From an uncultured Gammaproteobacteria bacterium (lineage in GTDB: Bacteria > Pseudomonadota > Gammaproteobacteria > Pseudomonadales > Pseudohongiellaceae), in contig CAJXUA010000004.1 in assembly GCA_913060695.1 (NCBI GenBank), forward strand, positions 182,480 through 246,479: DNA of 64,000 nucleotides. The letters run 5' to 3'. Both the position numbers and the translations under genes were made by a program. Shown here one piece after another: positions 10,220-18,541 of the stretch (position 1 is its first letter; the number at the start of each line of letters is the position of its first letter). A model generated the notes under the pieces. It worked only from the letters and a program-made list of their open reading frames with translations, was not told where the DNA came from and ran no database searches.

Positions 10220-10414
10220 TCAGTAAGGGTTCTCATCGTCTTCTTCTGGGAGGATAACCGGATCTCCAGCAATGGCATTGCGCTCACTGGCCCAATCGCC
10301 GAAGTCGATCAGCTTGCAGCGCTCAGAACAGAACGGACGATAGGGGCTTTGTTCGTTCCAAGCGACTATCTCTTTGCAGGTAGGGCAGTTCACTTTTAGA
10401 TTGCGTTGCGTCAT
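10220..10414 (-). CDS. yacG: DNA gyrase inhibitor / zinc-binding protein YacG
   Basis: This 64-residue zinc-ribbon protein has CPTC near residue 10 and CSERC near residue 29, giving the four-Cys zinc site of YacG. The acidic C-terminal tail (PEEDDENPY) is typical. In E. coli the protein binds GyrB and inhibits gyrase. Its start codon overlaps the coaE stop by 4 bp (ATGA type), which suggests translational coupling; coaE-yacG pairing is standard. Confidence 0.95.
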   Translation of the reverse strand: MTQRNLKVNCPTCKEIVAWNEQSPYRPFCSERCKLIDFGDWASERNAIAGDPVILPEEDDENPY

Positions 10415-11058
10415 GATTTATCGTTACTTTTCTGTGCTTTAGTAAAACCGGCAAGTGTTAAAAACTGTTGGTGCATTTTCTCCACTGCCTCCTCTAGTTC
10501 AAGCAAAGTGCCGTCATTGTCGATAATAAAATCGGCCTTTGCCTTGCGCTTAGCGCGCGGCCACTGGCTGGCGATAATGGCGCCGACTGCAGTGGCATCG
10601 ATGTTGTCGCGTTGTTGCGTGCGCTCAATCTGCAGCGCTTCGCTAGCGTCGATCAACAATACCTTATCGACCAGCAAATTCTGTCCAGTCTCCAAGAGCA
10701 GGGGAGAGGATAACACGCTGTAGGGTGACTCACTGAGTTCTAGTTGACGGACGATTTCAGTGCGGATTAGTGGATGCAGAAGACTTTCTAGCCACTTGCG
10801 CTCGCTCTCATCCTGAAAGACTTTGGCACGTAGCGCTGCGCGGTCGAGCGTGCCGTCGGGCTGTAAAATTGTGTGACCGAAATGTTCTGCAATTAGGCTC
10901 AGGGCCTGAGTATCTGGCTCTACTACCAAGCGCGCGATCACATCGGCGTCGACCACTGCAACGCTTCGCGCCTCGAGCATCTTGGTTACGGCGCTCTTAC
11001 CGCTACCTATCCCCCCAGTGACGCCAATTCGCAGGGCCTTGCTCTTCGTAATGGACAC
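10411..11058 (-). CDS. coaE: Dephospho-CoA kinase
   Basis: CoaE phosphorylates dephospho-CoA in the last step of coenzyme A synthesis. The protein has 215 residues, close to the family length. The P-loop [13 protein letters not shown] lies near residues 12-24. [13 protein letters not shown] and the HPLIRTEI lid/base motif follow. The gene starts 1 bp after the pilD stop and overlaps yacG, making the pilB-pilC-pilD-coaE-yacG run one probable operon. Confidence 0.97.
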   Translation of the reverse strand: MSITKSKALRIGVTGGIGSGKSAVTKMLEARSVAVVDADVIARLVVEPDTQALSLIAEHFGHTILQPDGTLDRAALRAKVFQDESERKWLESLLHPLIRTEIVRQLELSESPYSVLSSPLLLETGQNLLVDKVLLIDASEALQIERTQQRDNIDATAVGAIIASQWPRAKRKAKADFIIDNDGTLLELEEAVEKMHQQFLTLAGFTKAQKSNDKS

Positions 11059-11059
11059 C

Positions 11060-11959
11060 TCATGGCACCATCGTGTTGATATAGAGGGTCATGAACTGCT
11101 CGCCCCAGAGAAGTGCGATGAAACCAGCGCCGGCTAGATAGGGCCCGAATGGTATGGGGATATTGCGATCGCGACCAAGGAATAGGAGTAAGGCGATGCC
11201 CACTACTGCGCCAACGAGGCTCGAGAGAATGACTATCAAAAGTAGCGACTGATAGCCCATCCACGCGCCTAATGCGGCGAGCAATTTGAAGTCGCCATAG
11301 CCCATGCCTTCCTTTCCGGTGAGTAACTTGAAGATCCAGTAGATCGACCAGAGGGAGAGGTAACCGAGTATGGCGCCAAGTACCGCGTCGCGCGGGCCGA
11401 CGGCGGATTCGGGGAGTAAAGTGTTAACTGCAAGGCCTAGCCAGAGTAGGGGTAGCGTTATATTGTCGGGGAGCAATTGATGGTCGAAGTCTATCATCGT
11501 CAGCGCGACAAGCGACCAAGTAAGAACGAGCAAAGCCAATGTAAGCCACGTGGCTCCAAACTGCCAAGCGACGAGTCCAGACAAAACGCCTGTTACGGCT
11601 TCGATTAAAGGGTATCGCAGCGAGATACTAGCCTTGCACTTTGCGCATTTTCCGCGCAACAGCACATAGCTGACGATAGGGATGTTCTGCCATGCGCGCA
11701 CGGGGGCGTTGCATTGCGGGCAATGGGAGTCTGGCTTAACGAGATTGAAGACCTTGTGCTGCGGCGCCGTGCCGGCATCGCTAGTGGTCTTCTCATCGAT
11801 CTCTAAGAATTCACAGCACTGCTGTCGCCATTCGCGCTGCAGCATCACGGGGATTCGATAGATCACCACATTGAGGAAGCTGCCCACTAAAAGGCCAAGT
11901 GCTATGGAGAGAACAACGAGTACCGTTGCATTGCTTTGCAATAAATCTATCAGTGTCAT
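11060..11959 (-). CDS. pilD: Type IV prepilin leader peptidase/N-methyltransferase
   Basis: PilD cleaves the basic leader of prepilins before Phe1 and N-methylates the new N-terminus; it is an inner-membrane aspartic protease. The sequence has 299 residues with about eight membrane segments. The cytoplasmic loop contains the two CxxC pairs (CPQCNAPV and CAKCKA) of the zinc site. Catalytic aspartates are in MIDFDHQLLPD and GYGDFKL (GxGD motif). Substrates in this window are the two pilins on the opposite strand and probably other pseudopilins elsewhere. It starts 7 bp after the pilC stop. Confidence 0.97.
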   Translation of the reverse strand: MTLIDLLQSNATVLVVLSIALGLLVGSFLNVVIYRIPVMLQREWRQQCCEFLEIDEKTTSDAGTAPQHKVFNLVKPDSHCPQCNAPVRAWQNIPIVSYVLLRGKCAKCKASISLRYPLIEAVTGVLSGLVAWQFGATWLTLALLVLTWSLVALTMIDFDHQLLPDNITLPLLWLGLAVNTLLPESAVGPRDAVLGAILGYLSLWSIYWIFKLLTGKEGMGYGDFKLLAALGAWMGYQSLLLIVILSSLVGAVVGIALLLFLGRDRNIPIPFGPYLAGAGFIALLWGEQFMTLYINTMVP

Positions 11960-11966
11960 CGTGGGC

Positions 11967-13190
11967 CTATACTACTTGTCCGAGCTGGAAAATTGGCAGA
12001 TACATCGCAATCATCAAACCGCCAATCAAGGTGCCAAGCACCGACATGATGATAGGTTCCATAAGGGAGGTCAGGCCGTCCACTGCGTTGTCGACTTCGG
12101 CCTCGTAATAGGTGGCGCATTTATCTAGCATTGCATCGAGCGCACCGGACTCCTCGCCAATGCCCACCATCTGATTAATCATGACGGGGAATAGGTTTGT
12201 AGTTCGAATGGCGAAATTCAATTGCTGACCTGCACTAACGTCGTCTCTAATTCTGCGGGTAGCAGAGGAGTACACGATGTTGCCAGTGGCGCCGGCCACG
12301 GATTCGAGTGCGTCGACCAATGGTACCCCAGCAGCGAAGGTTGTCGAAAGGGTACGCGTGAATCGGGCGTAACAGGATTTCTCAACAATAGGGCCTATGA
12401 TCGGTAGTTTCAGTGCGAGCCTGTCGATGAAGTCTGCGAAAGCCTTAGAGCGAATGCGCGCCTCCTTGAAACAATAGCCGGCGATGCCTAGGCCTATTAG
12501 CACTTTCCACCAATGTGCAATCGCAATGTCGGATAGGCCGAGCACGAATAAGGTGAATGCGGGTAGGTCTGCACCGAAACTCGAGAAGGTCTCCGCGAAC
12601 TGTGGAACCACTTTTACCAATAGGATGCCCGTTACGATAAGAGCAACCACGACCACAGCGATAGGGTAGTTCATGGCTTTCTTGATCTTCGATTTCAGAG
12701 CCTCTGTTTTTTCTTTATAGGTGGCAACGCGGTCAAGCATCGTTTCCAAGGCACCGGATTGTTCGCCGGACTCCACGAGGTTGCAGAATAGCTCGTCGAA
12801 GTAGCGTGGATGTTTGCGAATTGAGTCTGCGAAGTTGTTGCCGGCGGCCACGTCGTCGCGCACATTGCGCACTAGCGCGGCCATAGAAGGATTCTCTAGG
12901 CTATCGCCAACTATTTCGAAGGACTGCACTAAGGGAATGCCGGCTTTCATCATAGTGGCGAGCTGGCGACTAAAGATCGCGATGTCGTTTGGGGTAATCT
13001 TCTGCTTCTTGGGACCGAATAGGTCTTTAGGCTTGCGCTTAACCCTAGTGGCATTTACCCCCTGTTTGCGCAGCTGCGCTTTGACGAGCGCCTGGCTAGC
13101 ACCGGGCATCTCACCCTTAGTCTTCTTGCCGTTCTTGTCAGTGCCTTGCCAGAGATAGATGGTCTGGTTGACGGTCGTGGGTGTTGCCAT
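11967..13190 (-). CDS. pilC: Type IV pilus inner-membrane platform protein PilC
   Basis: PilC is the GspF-family platform protein that links the assembly ATPase to the growing pilus. The 407 residues include two repeated GspF cytoplasmic domains, each starting near FSRQLATMMKAGIPLVQSFEI and the matching FTRTLSTTFAAGVPLVDAL region. Three membrane segments are at about 170-195, 215-235 and 375-400. The second half repeats the NQMVGIGEESGALD signature. It has a GAGGC ribosome site and lies 34 bp after pilB. Confidence 0.96.
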   Translation of the reverse strand: MATPTTVNQTIYLWQGTDKNGKKTKGEMPGASQALVKAQLRKQGVNATRVKRKPKDLFGPKKQKITPNDIAIFSRQLATMMKAGIPLVQSFEIVGDSLENPSMAALVRNVRDDVAAGNNFADSIRKHPRYFDELFCNLVESGEQSGALETMLDRVATYKEKTEALKSKIKKAMNYPIAVVVVALIVTGILLVKVVPQFAETFSSFGADLPAFTLFVLGLSDIAIAHWWKVLIGLGIAGYCFKEARIRSKAFADFIDRLALKLPIIGPIVEKSCYARFTRTLSTTFAAGVPLVDALESVAGATGNIVYSSATRRIRDDVSAGQQLNFAIRTTNLFPVMINQMVGIGEESGALDAMLDKCATYYEAEVDNAVDGLTSLMEPIIMSVLGTLIGGLMIAMYLPIFQLGQVV

Positions 13191-13224
13191 GATGAGCCTC
13201 TTTAGCGATACCGTGACGGCGCAA

Positions 13225-14922
13225 TTAGATGACGCGGTTGGCCTCTTCTAAGCTTGTTAAACCCTGCGCGACCTTTAATAGGGCAGATTGGCGCAAGTTG
13301 TTGAAGCCTTCTTTTCTTGCCTGATCGGCTATCTCGATGGAGTTGCCATCTTGCATGATAATACGCGCGATGCCGTCTGTAACAGGAACTACTTCATAGA
13401 TTCCCACACGGCCCTTATAACCTTGGGTGCACGCATCGCAGCCGGCGGGGCCGAATAATGTCAGTGACTCGAGTTGATCAGCTTGGAATCCGGCCTCTAG
13501 TAGGGCGTTCTCTGGCAGCTTCATGGGCTGCTTACAGTAAGAGCAAAGTCTTCTGCATAGACGTTGGGCTATGATCAGCGAAACCGAAGTAGCGAGATTA
13601 TAGGAAGGCACCCCCATGTTGCGCAGGCGGGTAAGTGTCTCGGGTGCGCTATTGGTATGCAGAGTCGATAGCACGAGGTGACCGGTCTGGGAGGCCTTGA
13701 TGGCGATCTCGGCAGTCTCTAGATCGCGTATCTCTCCTACCATGATGATGTCTGGATCTTGACGTAGGAAGGAGCGCAGTGCGGTGGCGAAACTCAGGCC
13801 GATGCGGGCGTTCACGGCGACCTGATTGATCCCTTCGAGATTGATCTCTACCGGGTCTTCAGCTGTCGAGATATTCGTCTCCGGCGTGTTCAACAGGTTG
13901 AGGCCGGTGTAGAGCGACACAGTCTTGCCACTGCCCGTTGGGCCTGTCACCAGGATCATGCCTTGACTCTTCGCCAGACCTTGCATGAACAAGGCCTTCT
14001 GCTCTTCCTCGTAGCCTAGGGCGTCGATGCCCATCTGCGCGCTGCTGGGGTCCAATATACGTAACACCAGTTTCTCGCCCCAAAGGGTAGGCAGTGTGTT
14101 CACGCGGAAGTCGATGTCACGGGTTCGTGAAAGCTTCATCTTGATGCGGCCATCCTGGGGGAGGCGGCGCTCGGAGATGTCCATCTGCGACATGATCTTG
14201 AGGCGTGAGGCGATGCGGGGCGCGAGATTGATGGGAGGCCGTGCTACCTCCCGCAAGATGCCATCGGTGCGCAGTCGAATGCGATAGATCTTCTCGTAGG
14301 GCTCGAAGTGGATGTCGGAGGCGCCAGTGCGAATGGCATCCAGCAGTATTTTATTGACGAAGCGCACGATCGGGGTCTCGTCGCTATTGTCGACCTCTGC
14401 CGTGTCTGCCTCTTTCTCCTGGATCTCGATGTTGAGACTATCTAGGTCGGCTACATCGAGCATATCGAGTAAGGCCGTGCCGCCTTCCATCTGGTCGATA
14501 AACTGGTCGATAGCGGGCGACAGCTTGGTCTCGTCGACGATTATGATGTCGGTGGACAGACCTGTGTGGAACTTGACCTCGTCGATGGCCGTTATATTGG
14601 TCGGATCGGAAACCGCAAGATAGAGGCGGTTGCCGCGCTTATATAGTGGTAGCACGCGATGTTTGCGCAGGAGTTTTGGGTCGACGAGTTCCTTGGGACA
14701 GAGGCCTAGATCGAAGGCGGATAGGTCGATCAGGGGGGCGCCAAACTCCGCTGAGGCGGCGATGGCGATGCGGTGCCCATCGGCAATATTGTTTTTCACC
14801 AAATGGGTGACGAAAGGAATCTTGTCGCGGCGTGCCGAACGGAGAGAATCTTCTGCCTGATCCTGTGACAAGATCCCGACGGATACGAGTCGCTTGGCAA
14901 GTCCACTAATGTTCTTCTGCAT
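13225..14922 (-). CDS. pilB: Type IV pilus assembly ATPase PilB
   Basis: PilB is the GspE-type hexameric ATPase powering pilus extension. The protein has 565 residues. An N-terminal MshEN-like domain (about 1-150) comes first, then the N2 domain and the RecA-like ATPase. Visible motifs are Walker A GPTGSGKTVSLY, the Asp box (STAEDPVEI), Walker B (DIIMVGEIRDLETAE) and the His box (TGHLVLSTLHTNSA). A zinc tetracysteine is formed by CRRLCSYC and CDAC. It is the first gene of the minus-strand pil operon and faces the pilin genes across a 462-bp divergent region. Confidence 0.97.
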   Translation of the reverse strand: MQKNISGLAKRLVSVGILSQDQAEDSLRSARRDKIPFVTHLVKNNIADGHRIAIAASAEFGAPLIDLSAFDLGLCPKELVDPKLLRKHRVLPLYKRGNRLYLAVSDPTNITAIDEVKFHTGLSTDIIIVDETKLSPAIDQFIDQMEGGTALLDMLDVADLDSLNIEIQEKEADTAEVDNSDETPIVRFVNKILLDAIRTGASDIHFEPYEKIYRIRLRTDGILREVARPPINLAPRIASRLKIMSQMDISERRLPQDGRIKMKLSRTRDIDFRVNTLPTLWGEKLVLRILDPSSAQMGIDALGYEEEQKALFMQGLAKSQGMILVTGPTGSGKTVSLYTGLNLLNTPETNISTAEDPVEINLEGINQVAVNARIGLSFATALRSFLRQDPDIIMVGEIRDLETAEIAIKASQTGHLVLSTLHTNSAPETLTRLRNMGVPSYNLATSVSLIIAQRLCRRLCSYCKQPMKLPENALLEAGFQADQLESLTLFGPAGCDACTQGYKGRVGIYEVVPVTDGIARIIMQDGNSIEIADQARKEGFNNLRQSALLKVAQGLTSLEEANRVI

Positions 14923-15108
14923 ATCTCGCTGCTATCTATCGTTCAAGGGTGGGGCCACGGGGTCGTTCATGGACTTTAAGTATAGAGCATCGACAATCGC
15001 TTCAACAGCGAGTTTACAAGCGCCTCAACGCGTTCTGGGCTCTATTAGTTGCGCATAAATTGGATATTGAGGCCCCCAAAATGGACAGTTATGTCAGTAA
15101 TTGACTGT

Positions 15109-15129
15109 GACTGACAAAAATTGTCAGTC
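15109..15129. promoter_or_regulatory. Inverted repeat upstream of pilin promoter, possible activator site
   Basis: GACTGACAA (15109-15117) and TTGTCAGTC (15121-15129) are exact reverse complements around an AAA spacer. A further TGTCAGT lies at 15092. TGTC words resemble the core reported for the PilR activator of pilA in Pseudomonas. The distance of about 120 bp to the putative -24 element suits a sigma-54 enhancer. It could also be an operator for another factor. Confidence 0.45.
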
Positions 15130-15248
15130 GTGAAGGCTGCCGTTTTGTGAGCGATTTAACAGTTCATTTTCCCCTCTTTTTCGGGAAAAAATAATTAATA
15201 CATTAAAATCAATGAGATAGCTTGTATTTTTAACTGCGCCGCAAAAGC

Positions 15249-15263
15249 TGGCACGGCATGTGA
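15249..15263 (+). promoter_or_regulatory. Possible sigma-54 (RpoN) promoter of the pilin genes
   Basis: TGGCACGGCATGTGA has a perfect -24 half (TGGCAC) and a poor -12 half (GTGA instead of TTGC). pilA of Pseudomonas-type bacteria is RpoN-dependent, which makes the site plausible. It would give a 5' leader of about 110-120 nt. Confidence 0.4.
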
Positions 15264-15384
15264 AGTAAAGCCTATAACCGTGTACGAATGAGGCGGCGAT
15301 TTGAGAAAACCCAGATTCGACTCCAAAAGCTCGATAAGCGCGAAACTTAAAATTGATAAACCTTTAAACCCTAGGAGATACAAA

Positions 15385-15801
15385 ATGATCCAGTCTAAAA
15401 AAGTACAGCAAGGCTTCACCCTAATCGAATTGATGATCGTTGTGGCGATTATCGGCATTCTCGCCGCAGTAGCGCTTCCTGCATACCAGACCTACACGCA
15501 ACGCGCAGCGTTCTCCGAAGTAGTGTTGGCTACTACTCCTTATAAGAGCGCGTTCGAAGTGGCAGCGCAAACCGGTCGCCTCGCGGCAATAGGCGACGCA
15601 GATGCGGGTACTAACGGAATCCCAGCAGCGGCTGGTGCAAACGGTAATGATCTGGCCTCAGTCGGAGTTACCGACGGTGTGATCACTGCAACCGGGGCAG
15701 CTTCTGTAGGCAGCTACACGTACATCCTGACTCCTAACGGCATTGTTGCACCAATTACTTGGACTACTGGCGGAACTTGCTTGGCAGCTGGTGTGTGCTA
15801 A
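15385..15801 (+). CDS. pilA: Type IV major pilin (first of two tandem copies)
   Basis: This is a type IVa pilin of 138 residues as precursor. The leader [10 protein letters not shown] is cut before [19 protein letters not shown], the PilD site and hydrophobic assembly helix with the essential Glu5. The ATG at 15385 has TAGGAGA upstream; an in-frame start at 15301 would give an implausible 38-residue leader. The globular part has only two cysteines, near the C-terminus (CLAAGVC), so any disulfide loop spans just five residues and ends on the last residue. The mature protein is probably the pilus subunit. The next gene is a close paralogue. Confidence 0.95.
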   Translation: MIQSKKVQQGFTLIELMIVVAIIGILAAVALPAYQTYTQRAAFSEVVLATTPYKSAFEVAAQTGRLAAIGDADAGTNGIPAAAGANGNDLASVGVTDGVITATGAASVGSYTYILTPNGIVAPITWTTGGTCLAAGVC

Positions 15802-15813
15802 TTAGCAAATAAC

Positions 15814-15840
15814 TGCTACGGGGCTTAGGGCCCCGCAGCA
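15814..15840 (+). other. Stem-loop between the two pilin genes
   Basis: TGCT-A-CGGGGC (15814-15824) pairs with GCCCCG-C-AGCA (15830-15840) around a TTAGG loop, giving ten pairs and one mismatch. There is no T-run after it. It may act as a 3' stabiliser or attenuator, so that the first pilin is made in excess over the second; this is inference. Confidence 0.55.
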
Positions 15841-15893
15841 GGCTCTAAGGAGTTGTCGAATCGAAATAGCAAATATTTGATGGTGGACTGAGT

Positions 15894-16304
15894 ATGATGC
15901 CTTTCAAACGACATGATCATGGTTTTACCCTCATTGAGTTGATGATAGTTGTGGCCATCATCGGTATCCTCGCAGCAGTTGCACTACCCGCCTATCAAAC
16001 CTACACAGAGCGTGCGCGCTTTAGTGAAGTTATCCTCGCCACTACTCCCTACAAGACAGCTCTGGACCTCGCCATTCAAAGTGGCAGAGTTACTGTGCTT
16101 GCGGGTGTCAATGCCGGTAGCAATGGAATTCCTCCCGCCGCGGGCGCCACGCAATGGCTCACTTCAGCGACAGTTACCGATGGCGTTATTGTCGCCACTG
16201 GTAATGCTGGTGTGAGTAATAATACCTATACGCTAACGCCTTCATTGTCCGTTCCGGTCGTTTGGACTGAAGGTGGTACCTGCGTCAATATTGGCTTGTG
16301 CTAG
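15894..16304 (+). CDS. pilA: Type IV pilin (second tandem copy)
   Basis: A 136-residue prepilin paralogous to the upstream one. Leader [10 protein letters not shown] is followed by the same [19 protein letters not shown] helix and TTPYK-A, TDGVI-ATG and W-GGTC blocks. It ends in CVNIGLC, again a five-residue Cys-Cys spacing with Cys as last residue. ATG at 15894 or 15897 is possible; no strong ribosome site precedes either. The Shine-Dalgarno weakness and the hairpin upstream suggest lower expression than the first pilin. It could be an alternative major pilin or a minor pilin. Confidence 0.93.
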   Translation: MMPFKRHDHGFTLIELMIVVAIIGILAAVALPAYQTYTERARFSEVILATTPYKTALDLAIQSGRVTVLAGVNAGSNGIPPAAGATQWLTSATVTDGVIVATGNAGVSNNTYTLTPSLSVPVVWTEGGTCVNIGLC

Positions 16305-16331
16305 CCTCCTGCAAAATTAACTTCGGACACC

Positions 16332-17105
16332 ATGATTTTTCATCATAGAATTCGCACTCGTTTTGCCGCCTCCGGATTCCATTTCCTTGTTAGTCTGAGC
16401 GTGTTTTCACTATTCGTGGGGATTCTGCTGCAATTCTGGTATCCCAACCCTTATTTCTCAGCCTCCGGTGGCTGGCAGGGCTTGCGCCTCGTTGCTTCCG
16501 TGGACCTAGTGCTCGGCCCTCTCATTACTTTGATAATCTTTAACCCCAAGAAGTCTCGTCGTGAATTGAGCATGGATATCGGTTTAGTGGTGTTGCTGCA
16601 AATGGGCGCCTTACTATGGGGAATCAAGGCTGTGTATGAGCAACGACCCGTCGCTGTAGTGTTTCTCGATACTAGTTTCTATACCGTGCCAGCAGCTGCA
16701 ATTGATGCCCAAGATATCGAACTCGACAATCTCGATGCCTTTGGAGATGAGCGACCGGTCTTTGTTTTCTCGCGCCGACCAGAATCTGCGTCTGAACAAG
16801 AACGTTTTCGGTTAGCGATAGAGGAGGAGAGAATTCCGCCGCATGAACAAGTCTGGCTGTATCAGCCGTTCGCCGAACATTTTGAACAGGTCCGCAGGTC
16901 TTCTCTGGACGTAGAAGAGATAATGAATGCTAATGCAGAAATGAAGGCGGCTATCGAACAAGTGCTCGTCAAGGAAAAGGCACAAGTAAGTGACTTAGTC
17001 TTCCTCGCGTTGACGTCTCGCTATCGTAATATACTTTTAATCTTCGACGCTCAGGGTGATCTAGTCGGAACGGTCAACGCTCCCTATAAGGACGGAGAAG
17101 TCTAG
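16332..17105 (+). CDS. tfpZ: Type IV pilin accessory protein, TfpZ-like
   Basis: A 257-residue inner-membrane protein placed directly after the pilins, 27 bp downstream. It has membrane segments at about residues 15-35, 50-75 and 85-102, followed by a periplasmic domain of about 150 residues. The start (RFAASGFHFLVSLSVF) and the ASVDLVLGPLITLIIFNP block match the TfpZ/FimB type of pilin accessory proteins, which aid assembly of their cognate pilin and modulate surface piliation in Pseudomonas and Acinetobacter groups. The mechanism is poorly known. It is probably co-transcribed with the pilins. Confidence 0.85.
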   Translation: MIFHHRIRTRFAASGFHFLVSLSVFSLFVGILLQFWYPNPYFSASGGWQGLRLVASVDLVLGPLITLIIFNPKKSRRELSMDIGLVVLLQMGALLWGIKAVYEQRPVAVVFLDTSFYTVPAAAIDAQDIELDNLDAFGDERPVFVFSRRPESASEQERFRLAIEEERIPPHEQVWLYQPFAEHFEQVRRSSLDVEEIMNANAEMKAAIEQVLVKEKAQVSDLVFLALTSRYRNILLIFDAQGDLVGTVNAPYKDGEV

Positions 17106-17338
17106 TCTGTGCGCTTTCTGCCTGCTTGATAATTACTAGCGGCTGGTTTAAGGTAGCCCGCTTTTGCGCGAACTCTTATTAGCTTTCACGCCCGCTTGCG
17201 GCGCGTTTAAGCGTCGTTACGAGGTTTGTGTAAAACAGGAATTCACGACAGTGTTCAGGTTTCATTCAGCCTGAGCTGTTAGTATAGGAACCGTAAGATT
17301 AGTAAAACAGTTGCACTTACGTGCCGGAGCGATCGGAT

Positions 17339-17740
17339 ATGAAAATAGCAAAGTTCTCTACAGCGACCATGATGACCCTAATATTGGCTACTGGCGCAAT
17401 TGCCGATGCAGGCGCCGCGCCGACTGCCCTAGGCGAGGGCGTATACACTGCTGAGCAGGCGGCTAATGGCCAGCCAACTTTCGAGACGAACTGCTCAACA
17501 TGCCATAACGCCGATTTCTACAAGACTGTATTCCAGACTTGGAGAGGCCAGCCACTGCAGTATCTATTCGAGCAAATCATGAGCGCGATGCCTGCCGACA
17601 AGCCAGGTGCTTTGCTAGACAGCGAATACGAAGATGTAATGGCTTATGTATTACAGATTACAGGGTTCCCAGAGGGTGATACGCGCTTACAATATGCCAA
17701 CGGCATGATGCGTGAGATACCAGTAGAACCTGCAAGCTAA
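17339..17740 (+). CDS. Small secreted mono-heme cytochrome c
   Basis: A 133-residue exported protein. The signal peptide ends around AIADAGA at about residue 26. One heme-binding motif, CSTCH, lies near residue 53 after the typical ANGQPTFETN-type start of a class I cytochrome c fold. A distal Met candidate is in MSAMPADKPG. The C-terminal DVMAYVLQITGFPEG helix is usual for this fold and is often seen beside quinoprotein dehydrogenases. It is a probable periplasmic electron carrier, with no partner nearby. A GGAG ribosome site supports the start at 17339. An intrinsic terminator follows, so it is likely a single-gene unit. Confidence 0.88.
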   Translation: MKIAKFSTATMMTLILATGAIADAGAAPTALGEGVYTAEQAANGQPTFETNCSTCHNADFYKTVFQTWRGQPLQYLFEQIMSAMPADKPGALLDSEYEDVMAYVLQITGFPEGDTRLQYANGMMREIPVEPAS

Positions 17741-17747
17741 AGAAAAT

Positions 17748-17772
17748 GGCCCGGAAACGGGCCTTTTTTTTT
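17748..17772 (+). terminator. Intrinsic terminator after the cytochrome gene
   Basis: GGCCCG-GAAA-CGGGCC (17748-17763) forms a perfect 6-bp stem with a GNRA loop, followed by nine T. It starts 7 bp after the cytochrome stop. On the minus strand the hairpin is followed by ATTTTCTTT, so it may also end the HNH nuclease transcript. Confidence 0.92.
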
Positions 17773-17781
17773 GCCCTTCAA

Positions 17782-18516
17782 TTAATCCTCCCCGCAATCT
17801 CTCAAAATCACGGTAATGCGATTCTTGTCGCCATTGGCGATGCGTAGATCGTATTTCTCCGCAATTGCTAGCCATTGCCTTACATAGTCACACTGATATT
17901 CATCTCGTGGCAGATAGCGCGTGGGGCCACGCTCGCTCTTGCGGCGGATCTCGCTGCGTTCGGTGAGGATTAGGTTCATGGGGTCGTTGGCAAATGCCAC
18001 TTTCTTATTCGGTGGCCAGCGATCCCCACCCTGACTGTGGGCATAGCGCAGCGGAATAATATGGTCTAGGTCGATCTGCGCGGCGACGTTGAATGTCTTG
18101 CCCGTGTATTCGTCGAACCATTCGCCAGTTCGGACCTCACAGTTGCGAGGGTTGGTGTAGCGCACCGGAGCCCTGCTCGTAGCTACCAGTATTTCGTGTC
18201 GAGTATTCTGGCAGTCGCCGTCGAAGTCTTCGTCATAGGGCCAGTCGTCGACGTTATAGAATTTGTCGCGGCTGCTGGGGTCGAAGAAGAAGCTGTCGCG
18301 ACCGCTGCGGGTGAAGGTGTCGGGTTGTTCGCAAATGCTCATGTGGCAATGATAAGAGCCACCATTGTAGTGGCCGCCATTCTCGTCGACAGAGCCGGGG
18401 TGGGCTAGTGCGTGGCTTGCGATTGTGCTGCTAGCACTGATTAACAATCCGCGCCAAATCCAGCGCAGGAGAGCATCACTTTGTATTGTGCAAAACCTGC
18501 GGCCAATGCCTTTCAT
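17782..18516 (-). CDS. Secreted HNH endonuclease family protein
   Basis: A 244-residue predicted exported nuclease. A hydrophobic signal segment lies at about 20-40 (cleavage near SHALA-HPG). The N-terminal HPGSVDENGGHYN and SYHCH motifs resemble a small Cys/His domain common in secreted nucleases. The C-terminal domain has the HNH/DUF1524 signature: QIDLDHIIPLRYAHSQGGDRW, AFANDPMNLILTE and the final Arg/Lys-rich segment. It could digest extracellular DNA for nutrients. An AGAGG site precedes the start. It lies 25 bp after nadC and probably belongs to the protease-nadC-nuclease transcript. Confidence 0.85.
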   Translation of the reverse strand: MKGIGRRFCTIQSDALLRWIWRGLLISASSTIASHALAHPGSVDENGGHYNGGSYHCHMSICEQPDTFTRSGRDSFFFDPSSRDKFYNVDDWPYDEDFDGDCQNTRHEILVATSRAPVRYTNPRNCEVRTGEWFDEYTGKTFNVAAQIDLDHIIPLRYAHSQGGDRWPPNKKVAFANDPMNLILTERSEIRRKSERGPTRYLPRDEYQCDYVRQWLAIAEKYDLRIANGDKNRITVILRDCGED

Positions 18517-18541
18517 GTGAGCACCTCTTCGCTTAGAAAGT

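Larger units (their letters stand above)
14923..15384. other. Divergent pilB / pilin control region (462 bp)
   Basis: No gene is supported here. The stretch holds a perfect 9-bp inverted repeat at 15109-15129, several TGTCAGT/ACTGACA words, A/T-rich DNA around 15170-15210 and a sigma-54-like site at 15249. These are listed separately. The pilB promoter should also lie here, but I see no clear match. Confidence 0.6.

Noticed and set aside
15301..15384. Longer start for the first pilin
   Set aside because: It would give a 38-residue leader, while type IVa prepilins have short leaders; TAGGAGA precedes the inner ATG.
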